Position numbers and translations under genes: made by a program. Positions 1 to 8,612 of a stretch of 31,802 bases of DNA are shown one piece after another. The DNA lies in NCBI GenBank assembly GCA_015680685.1, contig MNCI01016492.1, forward strand, positions 649,258 to 681,059, read 5' to 3'. How positions within the stretch are numbered: the stretch's first letter is position 1; each line of letters begins with the position of its first letter. Below the pieces are notes generated by a model. That model searched no databases, was not told where the DNA came from, and saw nothing but the letters and a program-made list of their open reading frames with translations. Source of the stretch: Gnetum montanum (taxonomy: Eukaryota > Streptophyta > Gnetopsida > Gnetales > Gnetaceae).

Positions 1-305
1 TAATGCCTTGGTCTTGCCCATATTGGCAACCATGTCACTTTGGTATTTCTCTTGAAGGAGTTTATACATGAAATCACATGTTGGAACAAAAATTTTTCCA
101 TCCTTAAAAAAAATCCCATTCTTCACATGATAAGCTTTCCATTGATCAATCCTTCCTAATAATGGGGAAGATAACTCTTTCCAAATTGCATCAAAATCCT
201 TATCATTAGGATATAATGAAGCAAAAGACTCAAATCCTTGAACTTTCTCATTAGAAGAGACAACATGGACTTTGGACAAAGCATTAGCCATAACATTAGA
301 ATTTT
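1..305 (-). pseudogene. Ty3/gypsy chromovirus pol fragment (RNase H end to integrase start), element B
   Basis: Read on the minus strand from 305 to 1, this is nearly open. It begins with NVMANALSK, which matches the 'N-V-I-A-D-A-L-S-R' end of the RNase H connection domain of plant chromoviruses. A spacer and a segment around VKNGIFFKDGKIFVP follow, which matches the start of the integrase zinc-binding region. The His residues expected in the next stretch are not visible, so the HHCC finger is probably lost. The fragment continues the pol reading frame seen at 7246-8375; element A sits between the two. The window edge cuts the integrase. Family assignment (Reina-like chromovirus) rests on the wording of the RT half. 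Confidence 0.75.
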
Positions 306-984
306 CACTCCTAATGCACGTGCTCGAAGTGGTCGTACTAAGGCACTTAACTAGGAGGGTTGAGAGAATCTAGTCTAGCCTAAGTGCGATGAGTAGCCGA
401 TTCCTTGACTAACCATACACATCTTGGTGCATGACTACCACTGGGATTACCAAGCGTAGATCCTGGATTTGCCACTGGGTTACCAAGTAGTTACACTGAG
501 ATGCTCATAATCAAGTTGTACTCATACCGCGTCACGATGAGTAGCCGATTCCTTGATTAACCGTACACATCCTTAGATGCTCGTAATCAAGTCGTACTCA
601 TACTGCATTCTAGGAGTTTAAGGGTGAGAGAGAAAACAATAAATAAAGTCCTATTCGATGCACTGCAAGGTTTATCCAAGAAGTTCATCTTTATTGTCAT
701 ACACAACTTATGTTTAGGTACAATGTTTCTCGTATAAAGATCCATTCACTTTAGGACTCCTACTACGAGCACATGGAAAATATTCTATCTCTGGAGTGAT
801 CAATCTACCAGAGTTTTCCTACTTCTAGCTTAGGATGAGGAAATGAGGGAAAGCCATATCTTATTTATAGATTTGGCAATGGACCATGATATCTTGTACG
901 CGATATCATAGGGGACAACGTGATATCGCGTACGCTATATCACATCCCACGATATCGTGGCCTATGTGATATCGCATCTCATCA
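306..984 (-). repeat. 3' LTR of element A, truncated
   Basis: Close match to 6570-7245 over its whole length, including the U3 GATATC array (about 885-975), the TATA box (860-870 on the minus strand) and the internal duplications. The part corresponding to 6195-6569 (the U5 end) is absent; the sequence passes directly into element B pol at about 305/306. Clear homology starts at 316, and the first ten bases are uncertain. Confidence 0.9.
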
Positions 985-997
985 TACCCCCATGACT
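985..997 (-). other. Polypurine site next to the 3' LTR of element A
   Basis: On the minus strand AGTCATGGGGGTA lies directly before the LTR start TGATGAG. Its position fits the plus-strand primer of an LTR retrotransposon, although the tract is short and includes pyrimidines. Similar AGTCATGGGG sites recur inside the element. Confidence 0.6.
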
Positions 998-1741
998 GAA
1001 TGAAAACTCGTCCTCAAGTTCCTTACAAAATATTGGGAAGGTATGGGATTATTGAGGGGAATGGAACTAATGGGCTAACATGTGAACGGATCATCATTAC
1101 AAGACTTAACAAAACTGGTGTTCATGACAACAAGGGCGAACACCTAATTACAATGACATCAAGCCTTAGTTGGTAGTTGAGAAAGAAAGAGAGAGAGAGA
1201 AAGAAGTGTTGCTACTACGAATGCCAAGATTGCACCTTTTGTTGTCCATTGGTAAGTGTGCCATCGATCTTGCTCCTTGCATAGCTGCTGTAGCCCTGCT
1301 CCATTCCATGTGTTCCCTCTAGATTCAGTCCATTATTGCATGATCACCATTTGCACACACAACACAATCTTATATTAGCAAGGGTAAGTGAATCATCATG
1401 TAATTGATACCTTGCTTCGGTGTAAGTTCATTGGCTAGGTTGTGGTATGGTTGATATGGATTGGGAGATATAGTAATGATAACTATCAAAGGTTTAGGGG
1501 TTAGGAAGAAAATCAAAAAATTTGGGGCTAGGAGAAAATCGAAAAAATTGGGCCCCATATCCCCATGACTAATCACGAATCTCCGGTAGCATTAGAATGG
1601 AGAAAGGAAAGCAGTAAGAAAGATAGATAAAAAGGGACAACTATAGCATTGAGGGAATGGATGTCAAGATGGTAATTAAATAAAATTAATTGCAAAAATG
1701 TTAGGAAAAAGAAGTTAACTGGTGCACCAAATAGGAATGTT

Positions 1742-1783
1742 AGTGGATCCTCCCCAAAGTAGGCTCATGCCCTTTAATGCCCT
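1742..1783 (-). other. Non-coding block conserved between elements A and G
   Basis: The reverse complement contains ACTTTGGGGAGGATCCACT preceded by AGGGCATTA. It aligns with 26061-26100 of element G at roughly four bases in five, although neighbouring sequence is hard to align. The purine-rich GGGGAGGA core resembles sequences found after the coding part of plant Ty3/gypsy elements. Function unknown; a packaging or priming role would be a guess. Confidence 0.55.
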
Positions 1784-1839
1784 GACAGACCCACATTCAA
1801 AGAGTCCATAGGCTCTGGGAATGTCATTTGGAACAAGAG

Positions 1840-2268
1840 TTAAAGTATTAACCACAAGAATTTACCAAAAGGAAAACAATGCATCAACCAAAATATATAC
1901 ACTAATGATACAACCGGCAATGAGGTGAACAATGGAGAGAAGGATGGAGAGAATAGAATGGAATGAAATCTCAAGAACAATATGGTGTACAACCCCTTAT
2001 GTAGTTCATGATTAATGTGACTTAACAAATCCCATTCCAAGTCCGGCCTCAAACCAACCACATCTAGTGACTTCGCATCAATGAATTCAACTAAATCATC
2101 CACTTGGATAAGAAGGATGCGTTCCCCAAGAGTCACCACCATTCCGACAAAACAAAGGAGAGAATGGGAAGCAAGAAGGGCTTTAGTTAGAGGGAACACT
2201 TTTGGTTCCATAACTAGTGCTTGTAGCCCAATTTTATTGCATCTAAGGGATGTGCTTTGAATTCTCAC
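1840..2268 (-). CDS. Open frame of 142 codons with a hydrophobic C-terminus, unrecognised
   Basis: I do not recognise this product. It has no stop although the neighbouring gag and protease are full of stops. The first codon is GTG; the first ATG is about 20 codons further in. The last 35 or so residues are strongly hydrophobic (around VVSLVYIFWLM), like a membrane segment. It lies between the protease and the 3' LTR, where some plant Ty3/gypsy elements (Athila type) carry an env-like frame. No other env feature such as a signal peptide is visible, and no matching frame was found in the same position of element G. A chance open frame is quite possible. Confidence 0.2.
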   Translation of the reverse strand: MRIQSTSLRCNKIGLQALVMEPKVFPLTKALLASHSLLCFVGMVVTLGERILLIQVDDLVEFIDAKSLDVVGLRPDLEWDLLSHINHELHKGLYTILFLRFHSILFSPSFSPLFTSLPVVSLVYIFWLMHCFPFGKFLWLIL

Positions 2269-2791
2269 TTTTTTTTTTATTTTGTGTTTTTATGCGTGAG
2301 AACCACACCATGCAAAGACTTTTTATTTTTATTGTCTCAGCTTCCGATAATTGGGGTAACATCGGAACAGTGAGAAAACTCAAAAAGAAAACATCCAAGC
2401 ACCCAAGAGAACGGCCAACAAAGATGCATCAATTTCCCTTGAAGTTACACCCTTTTCAATCCTTGAGTCCTTTCTTAGTTTGAGAAATGCCCAGACATCA
2501 ATTCATTAAATTTCTTATTAGAAGGGAACTGTACATTTCCAAGCCGATAGAGACCATAGAACTTGGTGGATGGATGGATGGAGTGAACTCATTGCCTACC
2601 ATATCAAAATAAACATACCTTAGTATCAACATTGTGACTTAAAGGTAAAAATCAAACATTAGCAATCAATATGAAAATAGTTCATACCATCATTCTGAAT
2701 ACTTATTGGGTGACAAACTTATAGGATGGATACACACACACACATACATATAGAAAAAATGAAAAGGTACAATGATGTTGTAAAAAAAAAA

Positions 2792-2925
2792 ACAAGAAAA
2801 GTTAAAGAAATTTGTAAAACAAAAACAAGAAAAGTTAAAGAAAGTTGTAAAACAAAAAATAATAAAAGTTAAAGAAAGTTGTAAAACAAAAACATGTAAA
2901 AGAAAAATGTGTAAAACAAAAATCA
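2792..2925. repeat. Tandem array of 33-34 bp A-rich units
   Basis: Three good units and one or two degraded ones, each built on AAAAGTTAAAGAAAGTTGTA followed by AAACAAAAA. Unit starts are spaced 33 and then 34 bp. On the element strand it is a T-rich tract behind the gag-protease part, in the same relative place as the T-rich tract of element G (25026-25150). Confidence 0.85.
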
Positions 2926-3037
2926 AAAAAGAACTGAGGGCCCCATATGATTAGCATAGCTGGCCATCTCCCCCATGACTGAGTGGAAAGGAAGAGATCC
3001 AAAATAATGAACGTCTATTGGAATTTCGTAGAAGTGC

Positions 3038-3760
3038 CTAGCTTCTCCCAATTGATGATCTTAGATTAAGGGGTGGAAGTTGACAATGCTCATATTCTAA
3101 TGTGTCTATGCCTTCGTTGTTGGCATGGGTTAGTACCTTAGTTTGTTCCATGCATATTTGGTTGCTCCTTCTAGTAGCTATCAACCACGGGGTGTCTTCT
3201 ACTAGTTGTGTGGTTTCTACATATAGGCATCTTTGTTTCAAAGTTTTAGGAGCACACCTGCTGCATGGAGGCATTTCCTCCATGTCATCACTCGATGAAT
3301 CACTGTATGTGATGCATGGAACTTTCGTCTTCTTGATCTTTCCATAAATATTTATCTTAGAGATTTCCAAAGAAAGATCATGGATCCTAAGGCATGCGTC
3401 TACTGTACTAAGCCATGCCCTTCCCATTATATTTGGAAAGTTTCCTTCATTGTTGTTGACTTCAATCACCAGAAAATCAGCTGGGTAAGACCAACCACAC
3501 ACAGTGGTAATGATGTCCTCCACCAATCCCAAGGGAATGGTGATGGACTGGTCGGCCAACTCTAGTTGAATGTTGCTCTTCTTAAGTGGGGCAGGTTCCA
3601 GGCGTGATACATCTCTTGTGAAATTAAGTTGACTCCAGAACTTGAGTCAATAAGAGCCCTATGTGGTTCATTTTCGGCGACTTGAAGGTAGATTAAGAGA
3701 CTTCTAAGATTAGTTAGTTTCCTGGGAAGGTGGCCTACCTTGATTCAGTCAATTATGGTA
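3038..3760 (-). pseudogene. Retrotransposon aspartic protease remnant, element A
   Basis: Minus-strand reading gives ALIDSSSGVNLIS, the position of the catalytic Asp loop of retropepsins (usually D-S/T-G or D-x-G-A-S in plant Ty3/gypsy). A frame change near 3590 follows, then ADQSITIPLGLVEDI, PADFLVIEVN and IMGRAWLSTVDA, the usual order of the flap-to-C-terminal half. The stretch from 3559 to 3038 is open (173 codons) and ends in a tail unlike known proteases. The active-site loop reads D-S-S-S-G, so activity is doubtful. It follows gag directly, as in a gag-pol polyprotein, but no RT comes after it. Confidence 0.75.
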
Positions 3761-6053
3761 TGCGTCAACATAACCGTATGCATTAAGCTATGTTGGACTG
3801 AAGGGTGCTCCGAAGTGTTAGATGGTGGAGGAGTGTACATGGGCTTAACTGCTTATTGTTGGGAGAGTTTGTCTCGGCTTTTGGTTCTGAAGAAGGGTCT
3901 TCTCTTTTTATAGTTGTCAGAACCAATAGCAGGTTGAATATTTATAGCTCTTGCAGTGTGATGTTGTTGTGGTTGAGTAGGAAGTTCCCCTTGCCTTGTT
4001 GGAGTAGGAGGTGTTATGGGAACTACTTGTGGAAAAGGTGTGGGTATGGAGTGTCTCCCAAAGAAGAAGGAGTCCTTCTGAAGTACTTTCGAACTTGGTA
4101 GTGTGGTGGGGAGTTCTGTGACTCATAGAGTCACTTGGAGAAATCGATTGCTACACATAATATCCATAAGGGTTAGGCTACCGGTAAGGGTACTGATGTT
4201 TCGGTGATGGCATCCCCCATGACTATGGGTATTGCCACTACTGATGCTATCCGATAGGTTGTGATGGAGTTCCACTTGGATAATACGTTAATGGTTGGTG
4301 GAACTGCATTGGGTTACCTTGGGGATAAGGTAACCTACAGGGTGNTTACGTTTGTCACTACTTTTTCCTACCTTAGACTCTTCTACAATTTTTAAGACAG
4401 TTTCAATTTTAGAGTCTAAGGAACTCCATACATCATCTACCTTGATGCTATTTCTGTTGTTAACTTTTGAATTAGTAAGGTTTTCTTGTTCACCAACTCT
4501 TCAATTGGTGACTCATCCTCTTCATCGCAAAATTTCACTCCCTTCTTTCAAAGAGAGGGATCACGGTTGTATTTTTCTGCACTTTCCCTTTTTTGTAGCT
4601 CACCTTCTTCCTTTGCTACTTATTCCAACAAGCTATGTACTTCATGGGCTCTAAGTTCTGAGAGTCACCCTTGGGCATAAGTCCCAAGGATTCTTCTAGT
4701 TTCATGCCTTAGCCCATCTACGATGTGGTGAAGTTGATCCCACTAAGCGTATTCATGGCCCAAAAAATGATGTAACAATGTGTAGTGGCGGGCCATGGCA
4801 GCATCCAAGGGTTCATGAGTACCTTTCTTCTAGCTTTGGATCTTCTTACGCAAATTAGACACTCGGGAGTATGTTTGATACTTATTGTTGAAGAGTTCTA
4901 GCATCCTACTCCACCTCCTGATGGTTTCCAGTTCTAAGGACTAGTACTAACTCTCTGCTTCCTTGATGAGTATCCTTGGGAATAACTTAAGTTTTTGCCA
5001 CTCATTTTCTACATTCTGCAAGGCATAGGCATCGTGGAATGCTTGTAAATGATGCTGCGGATCAATGTTTTATCCCCTCTCAAAGCGTGGGATATTGTTC
5101 ATGTATAAACGCTTGATCCAACTATCTTTTAAATACCTTGTTGGGATTCTTACTACCTCCGTTATGTCAAGCATACTTCAGGTTGCAAGTACGGGCTCAT
5201 CATGATCATCTCCTTCATGATGCCTATGATGTCTCTGTCATTCCGTACTTTCCCTACATCCTTACCCTTGTCCTCTCTCTAGACTTTCTCATCGAGGTCT
5301 CTCATTTTGTCTATCTTTATCCTCTTTGTTGTGTTCATGATGGCTATGGCCAGATGTGGAAGGAGAGGGTGAGTGATGTGAATAAGGGGAAGAAGAAGGA
5401 GAACCATCACCATGATGATGTTTCTTACCTTCTCTTCTATGTCTTAAGCCTCGATCGTGATGATGATCTAAGTGCCCATCCTTGTCATGTGTTGTTCCTT
5501 CTATGAATAGTTGGTGTTCATGGGCATTAGAACCAGGGATATGTATCGTTGATCGTAGGTTCTGATACCCTACCTCCTCACTTACGTTAAGAGGGGGAAC
5601 ATCTCTTGATAGAGAACCCGTTGTAAGTGGTTCACCATCTCTAGTTTCACTAAGGACGTGTGGAACCTCTTTGCCCTTCAACAGTGTATGTTGGCTCTTC
5701 TACCTTGAGTCCCTCATACGTTGTGCTTCTATCGGATAGTAATCCCTTGAATCAAATTCTTCCACAATGTATTCTACATACAATTCTGTCATGCCAATCT
5801 ATGACAAAGCACGGAAAAGCATGTTAGAGACTGATCAATTTGGGGGTAACACGATGTTACCTTGCAAATATCTCCATCACAGCTATTCATCTTGATGGAG
5901 GATAAAGGTAAATTTTGGAATATACTCATCAGGATGAGTATAAACTATCTTGTATTGTTTAGGACTTGGCTGATTTCAGCTATGTGTTTTTGACTACCGA
6001 CTGTTCTTTGTATTATCCCTAGGTGGTAAGTTGCTCTTGTTAGAAGAAGACAT
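3761..6053 (-). pseudogene. gag polyprotein remnant, element A
   Basis: The probable start is the ATG at 6053-6051 (MSSSNKSNLPP), about 120 bp after the primer site. An acidic and His/Ser-rich N-terminal part is open from 5681 to 5289. The capsid core follows in several frames: EVVRIPTRYLKD, DPQHHLQAFHDAYALQNVE, HEPLDAAMARHY, HIVDGLRHETRR and TYAQG. Each segment lines up with element G gag in the same order. A Pro/Gln/Tyr-rich part lies at about 4130-4330, with one undetermined base near 4345. At least six stops and several frame changes are visible. The role would have been the nucleocapsid shell. A zinc knuckle was not found here. Confidence 0.8.
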
Positions 6054-6174
6054 TTTTATCGATGTGCCATTTCACCGTTATATAATTTTTTATATTGATT
6101 AACCTGAAGGTTTTTTTAGGCTCCCAACAATGTGAGTGATATCCTTTATGTTCTATTCAGCGCACAAACACTTA

Positions 6175-6193
6175 GTCCTCGACAACGGTGCCA
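6175..6193 (-). other. Primer-binding site of element A, tRNA-Asp type
   Basis: The minus strand reads TGGCACCGTTGTCGAGGAC, one base after the LTR end. It resembles TGGCGCCGTTGCCGGGG, the complement of the plant tRNA-Asp 3' end that many Ty3/gypsy elements use, with a few transitions. It fixes the element's direction as minus. Confidence 0.8.
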
Positions 6194-6194
6194 A

Positions 6195-7245
6195 TGATGA
6201 GTGGTGAGGTACCCCTACACTCAACCATATGAAACGAGCGTAGCACGCGCAATCCGGTCGAACTTCGTAGACTAAGTGTCTACACACCCCATGGAACACT
6301 TGGGGTTAATCATTCGTTGTCTTCCTAGACTTACATGTATTTGTCATGGTGTATGGTTAAGTAAGTCCAAGATATATGATTTTTATAGTATTTTATGTTT
6401 TTCTCCTATGATATTGAGTTGAGGGTTGAGAAACTAATTACTAATTCTATCTAATGACTAAGTCTAAATTATCTAGCATCAGCATCTGTTCCCACTTACC
6501 GTACACACCCTGAACTGATGCAACCGTGGATACCAAATGCTAATCGTTGCTAGGATCACCATGCATAACGCACATGCTTGAAGTGGTCGTACTAAGGCAC
6601 TTAACTAGAAGGAAAGGGTTGAGAGAATCTAGTCTAGCCTAAGTGCGATGAGCAACCGATTCCTTGACTAATTGTACACATCTTGGTGCATGACTACCAC
6701 TGGGATTACCAAGCGTAGATCCTGGATATGCCACTGTGTTACCAAGTAGTCACACTGAGATACTCGTAATCAAGTTGTACTCATACCGCGTCGCGATGAG
6801 CAGCCGATTCCTTGATTAACTGTACACATCCCTAGATGCTCGTAATCAAGTCGTACTCATATCGTGTTCTAGGAGTTTAAGGGTGAGAGAGAAAATAATA
6901 AATAAAGTCCTATTCCATGCACTACAAGGTTTATCCAGGAAGTTTGTCTTTATTTCTGTAAACAACTTGTGTTCAGGTACAATGTTGCTTGAATAAAGAT
7001 CCGTTCACTTTAGGACTCCTACTGTGGGCACATGGAAAATATTCTATCTCTAGAGTGATCAATTTGCCAGAGTTTTCCTACTTCTAGCCCAGGATGAGGA
7101 AACAAGGGAAAGCCGCCTCTTATTTATAGACTTGGCGGTGGACCACGATATCATGTACACAATATTGTAGGGGACAACATGATATCGCGTACGTGATATC
7201 GCGACAGCCACGATATCACGTACTATACGATATCGCGTCTCATCA
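6195..7245 (-). repeat. 5' LTR of element A, full length (1051 bp)
   Basis: On the minus strand it runs from TGATGAGACGCGATATC to ACCTCACCACTCATCA. The U3 holds an array of GATATC palindromes, then a TATA box at 7119-7129. Downstream come duplicated stretches, for example the GATGAGCA-CCGATTCCTTGA blocks near 6648 and 6796, 148 bp apart. The U5 end (6195-6250) matches the LTR ends at 10726, 22888 and 30037. This copy serves as the reference for the family in the window. Confidence 0.92.
7119..7245 (-). promoter_or_regulatory. U3 promoter of element A: GATATC/GTAC palindrome array and TATA box
   Basis: Reading the minus strand, about five GATATC or near-GATATC sites lie within 100 bp, several arranged as GATATC-N2-GTAC-N2-GATATC (for example 7181-7200). 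CTATAAATAAG at 7119-7129 follows. The 3' LTR has the same arrangement (about 860-984) and so does 26421-26479. Spacing to the TATA box suggests binding sites for a dimeric factor; this is inference. Confidence 0.6.
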
Positions 7246-8375
7246 ATTTCATATGCTTGGCACTCAATTTCTTTTGAGAATTCAAAAATTGAAGTGCTCT
7301 ATGATTAGTAAATAAAAGAAACTCTAATCCTATCAAGTAGTGTCTCCAATGTTTAATGGCTTGAAGTATAGTGTATAACTCCTTTTCATACACACTATAC
7401 ATTTTTCTAGATTCATTTAATTTTTTAGAAAAGAATGCAATTGGCTTACCTTATTGAGAAAGAACACCTTAAATAGCAAGCCCACTTACATCTACTTCCA
7501 CTTCAAAATTTTTGAGAAATTTGGAATTGCCAAAATTGGAGAACTACAAATTTTTTATTTTAATTCTTGAAAGGATTTTCCTTGCTCATTATCCCACATA
7601 AATGCTAAATTTTTCTTTAAAAAAGAGAGTATAGGCAATACAATGGAACTAAAATTCTTAATAAATATCATATAGAAGACAACAAAACTAAGAAAATATC
7701 TTACCTTTCCCACATCCTTAGGTGAAGGCCATTCCTTAATTGCCTTTGACTTAGTTGGTTCTATCTTGACTTAGTTCTTGGAGACAACATGCCTAGGTAG
7801 ATAATCTCTTTCTTCACAAAGTGGCATTTCTTGGCATTAATCACCAACTTTGCCTCTTGTAACTTGGAGTAAATCATCCTCAAATGATGTACATGGTCCT
7901 CTTCCTAAGAACTATAAACAAGAATGTCATCAAAGAAAAGAATACAAAATTTACCAATAAAATCCCTTAGGACTTCATGTATGAGCCTCATAAATGTTGC
8001 TGGAGCATTGGTTAGCCTAAAATTCATGAGTAACCACTCATATAAGTCATTAGGTGTCTTAAAGGTTATTTTTCATTCATCTCTTGTTCTCATCCTTATT
8101 TGATGATAATCACTTTTTAAATCAATTTTAGAAAAAACAATATCAACATTGGCAAGCACACCAAGAATTTCATCCATCCTAAGAATAGAAAATCTATACT
8201 TGATAGTAATCCTATTAATAACCCTAGAATCTATACACATCCTTAATTCATTAGTGTTCTTCTTGGGAAGTAGTACATCTAGAATGACATAAGGAGAGAT
8301 GGATTCCTTAATAAAAATATTATATAGTAATTCACTTTCTTTCTCAATTCTTCCCTTTGATTTGACATCATGTAA
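7246..8375 (-). pseudogene. Chromovirus reverse transcriptase-RNase H remnant, element B
   Basis: Minus-strand frame 8399-8073 contains SISPYVILDVLLPKKN, RMCIDSRVINRITIKYRF and FSKIDLKSDYHQIRM, the first RT motifs in the wording typical of Reina-like plant chromoviruses. Past a stop, YEWLLMNFRLTNAPATFMRL and ILFFDDILVYSS give the finger-palm region with the catalytic F-x-DD box. KKEIIYLG and RNase H segments ending in FLNSQKKLSAKHMK follow up to 7246, where element A begins; the frame resumes at 305. Several stops and frame changes are present. The N-terminal side is cut at 8376 by an inverted LTR piece, so protease and early RT are missing. Confidence 0.85.
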
Positions 8376-8612
8376 TGATGAGGACATCACTCGGCCCATG
8401 TCTAAACCTCAATATGTTTGTGCATCAATATATGTGTGTTGTTATGTTTATCATTTAGTTTTGTTTTGTTGATGATGATATTAGGGTATTTTGACATGTT
8501 TGGGAGTGTTTTAGGGTCTTTAGTATGTTTTGGGGGCTATGGGAACTTGTTTGAAGGCTCTGTGTCTTGAAAAAAGCAGATTTATTTTGTAGCCTTGGAG
8601 TTTCTTATTAGC
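8376..8612 (+). repeat. Inverted LTR fragment of the element B family
   Basis: It starts exactly at TGATGAGGACATCAC and matches the reverse complement of about 10430-10653 (for example CATGTTTGGGAGTGTTTTA). It is thus the first 240 bp of an LTR in the plus orientation, wedged between minus-strand RT and minus-strand gag, where protease should be. Confidence 0.8.

Larger units (their letters stand above)
998..3037 (-). other. Non-coding 3' internal region of element A
   Basis: Six-frame reading shows no RT, RNase H or integrase motif. It holds a GA-rich run (about 1183-1208), two copies of a module with GGGCCCCATAT near an AGTCATGGGG site (1550-1570 and 2938-2980), a block shared with element G (1742-1783), one open frame with a hydrophobic tail (1840-2268), a CA microsatellite (about 2731-2750) and a 33-34 bp tandem array (2792-2925). 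This is where an autonomous relative would carry pol, so the region is either replaced or deleted. Confidence 0.7.
306..7245 (-). mobile_element. Element A: non-autonomous Ty3/gypsy LTR retrotransposon (gag-protease only), inserted in element B pol
   Basis: Two LTR copies in the same orientation (6195-7245 and 306-984) flank about 5.2 kb. LTR ends are TGATGAG and CTCATCA. On the minus strand the order is 5' LTR, primer-binding site, gag, protease, 2 kb without coding potential, polypurine site, 3' LTR. No RT, RNase H or integrase motif was found in 998-3037, so the element seems to depend on enzymes supplied in trans, like plant elements described as TR-GAG. It splits the element B pol gene. 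The 3' LTR lacks its distal 375 bp and about 50 bp of flanking pol are also missing, so no target duplication can be read. Element G at 22648-30037 is a relative. Confidence 0.85.

Noticed and set aside
2729-2752. Possible CRISPR-like or regulatory meaning of short repeats near 2729-2925
   Set aside because: CA microsatellite and A-rich 33-34 bp tandem units without unique spacers; ordinary simple repeats in plant DNA.
3102-3565. Plus-strand frames of 61 and 81 codons
   Set aside because: They are opposite the element A protease, which has the recognisable motifs.
5138-5506. 122-codon plus-strand open frame
   Set aside because: It overlaps the element A gag on the other strand, whose capsid motifs are clear; it is a shadow rich in Leu/His/Asp.
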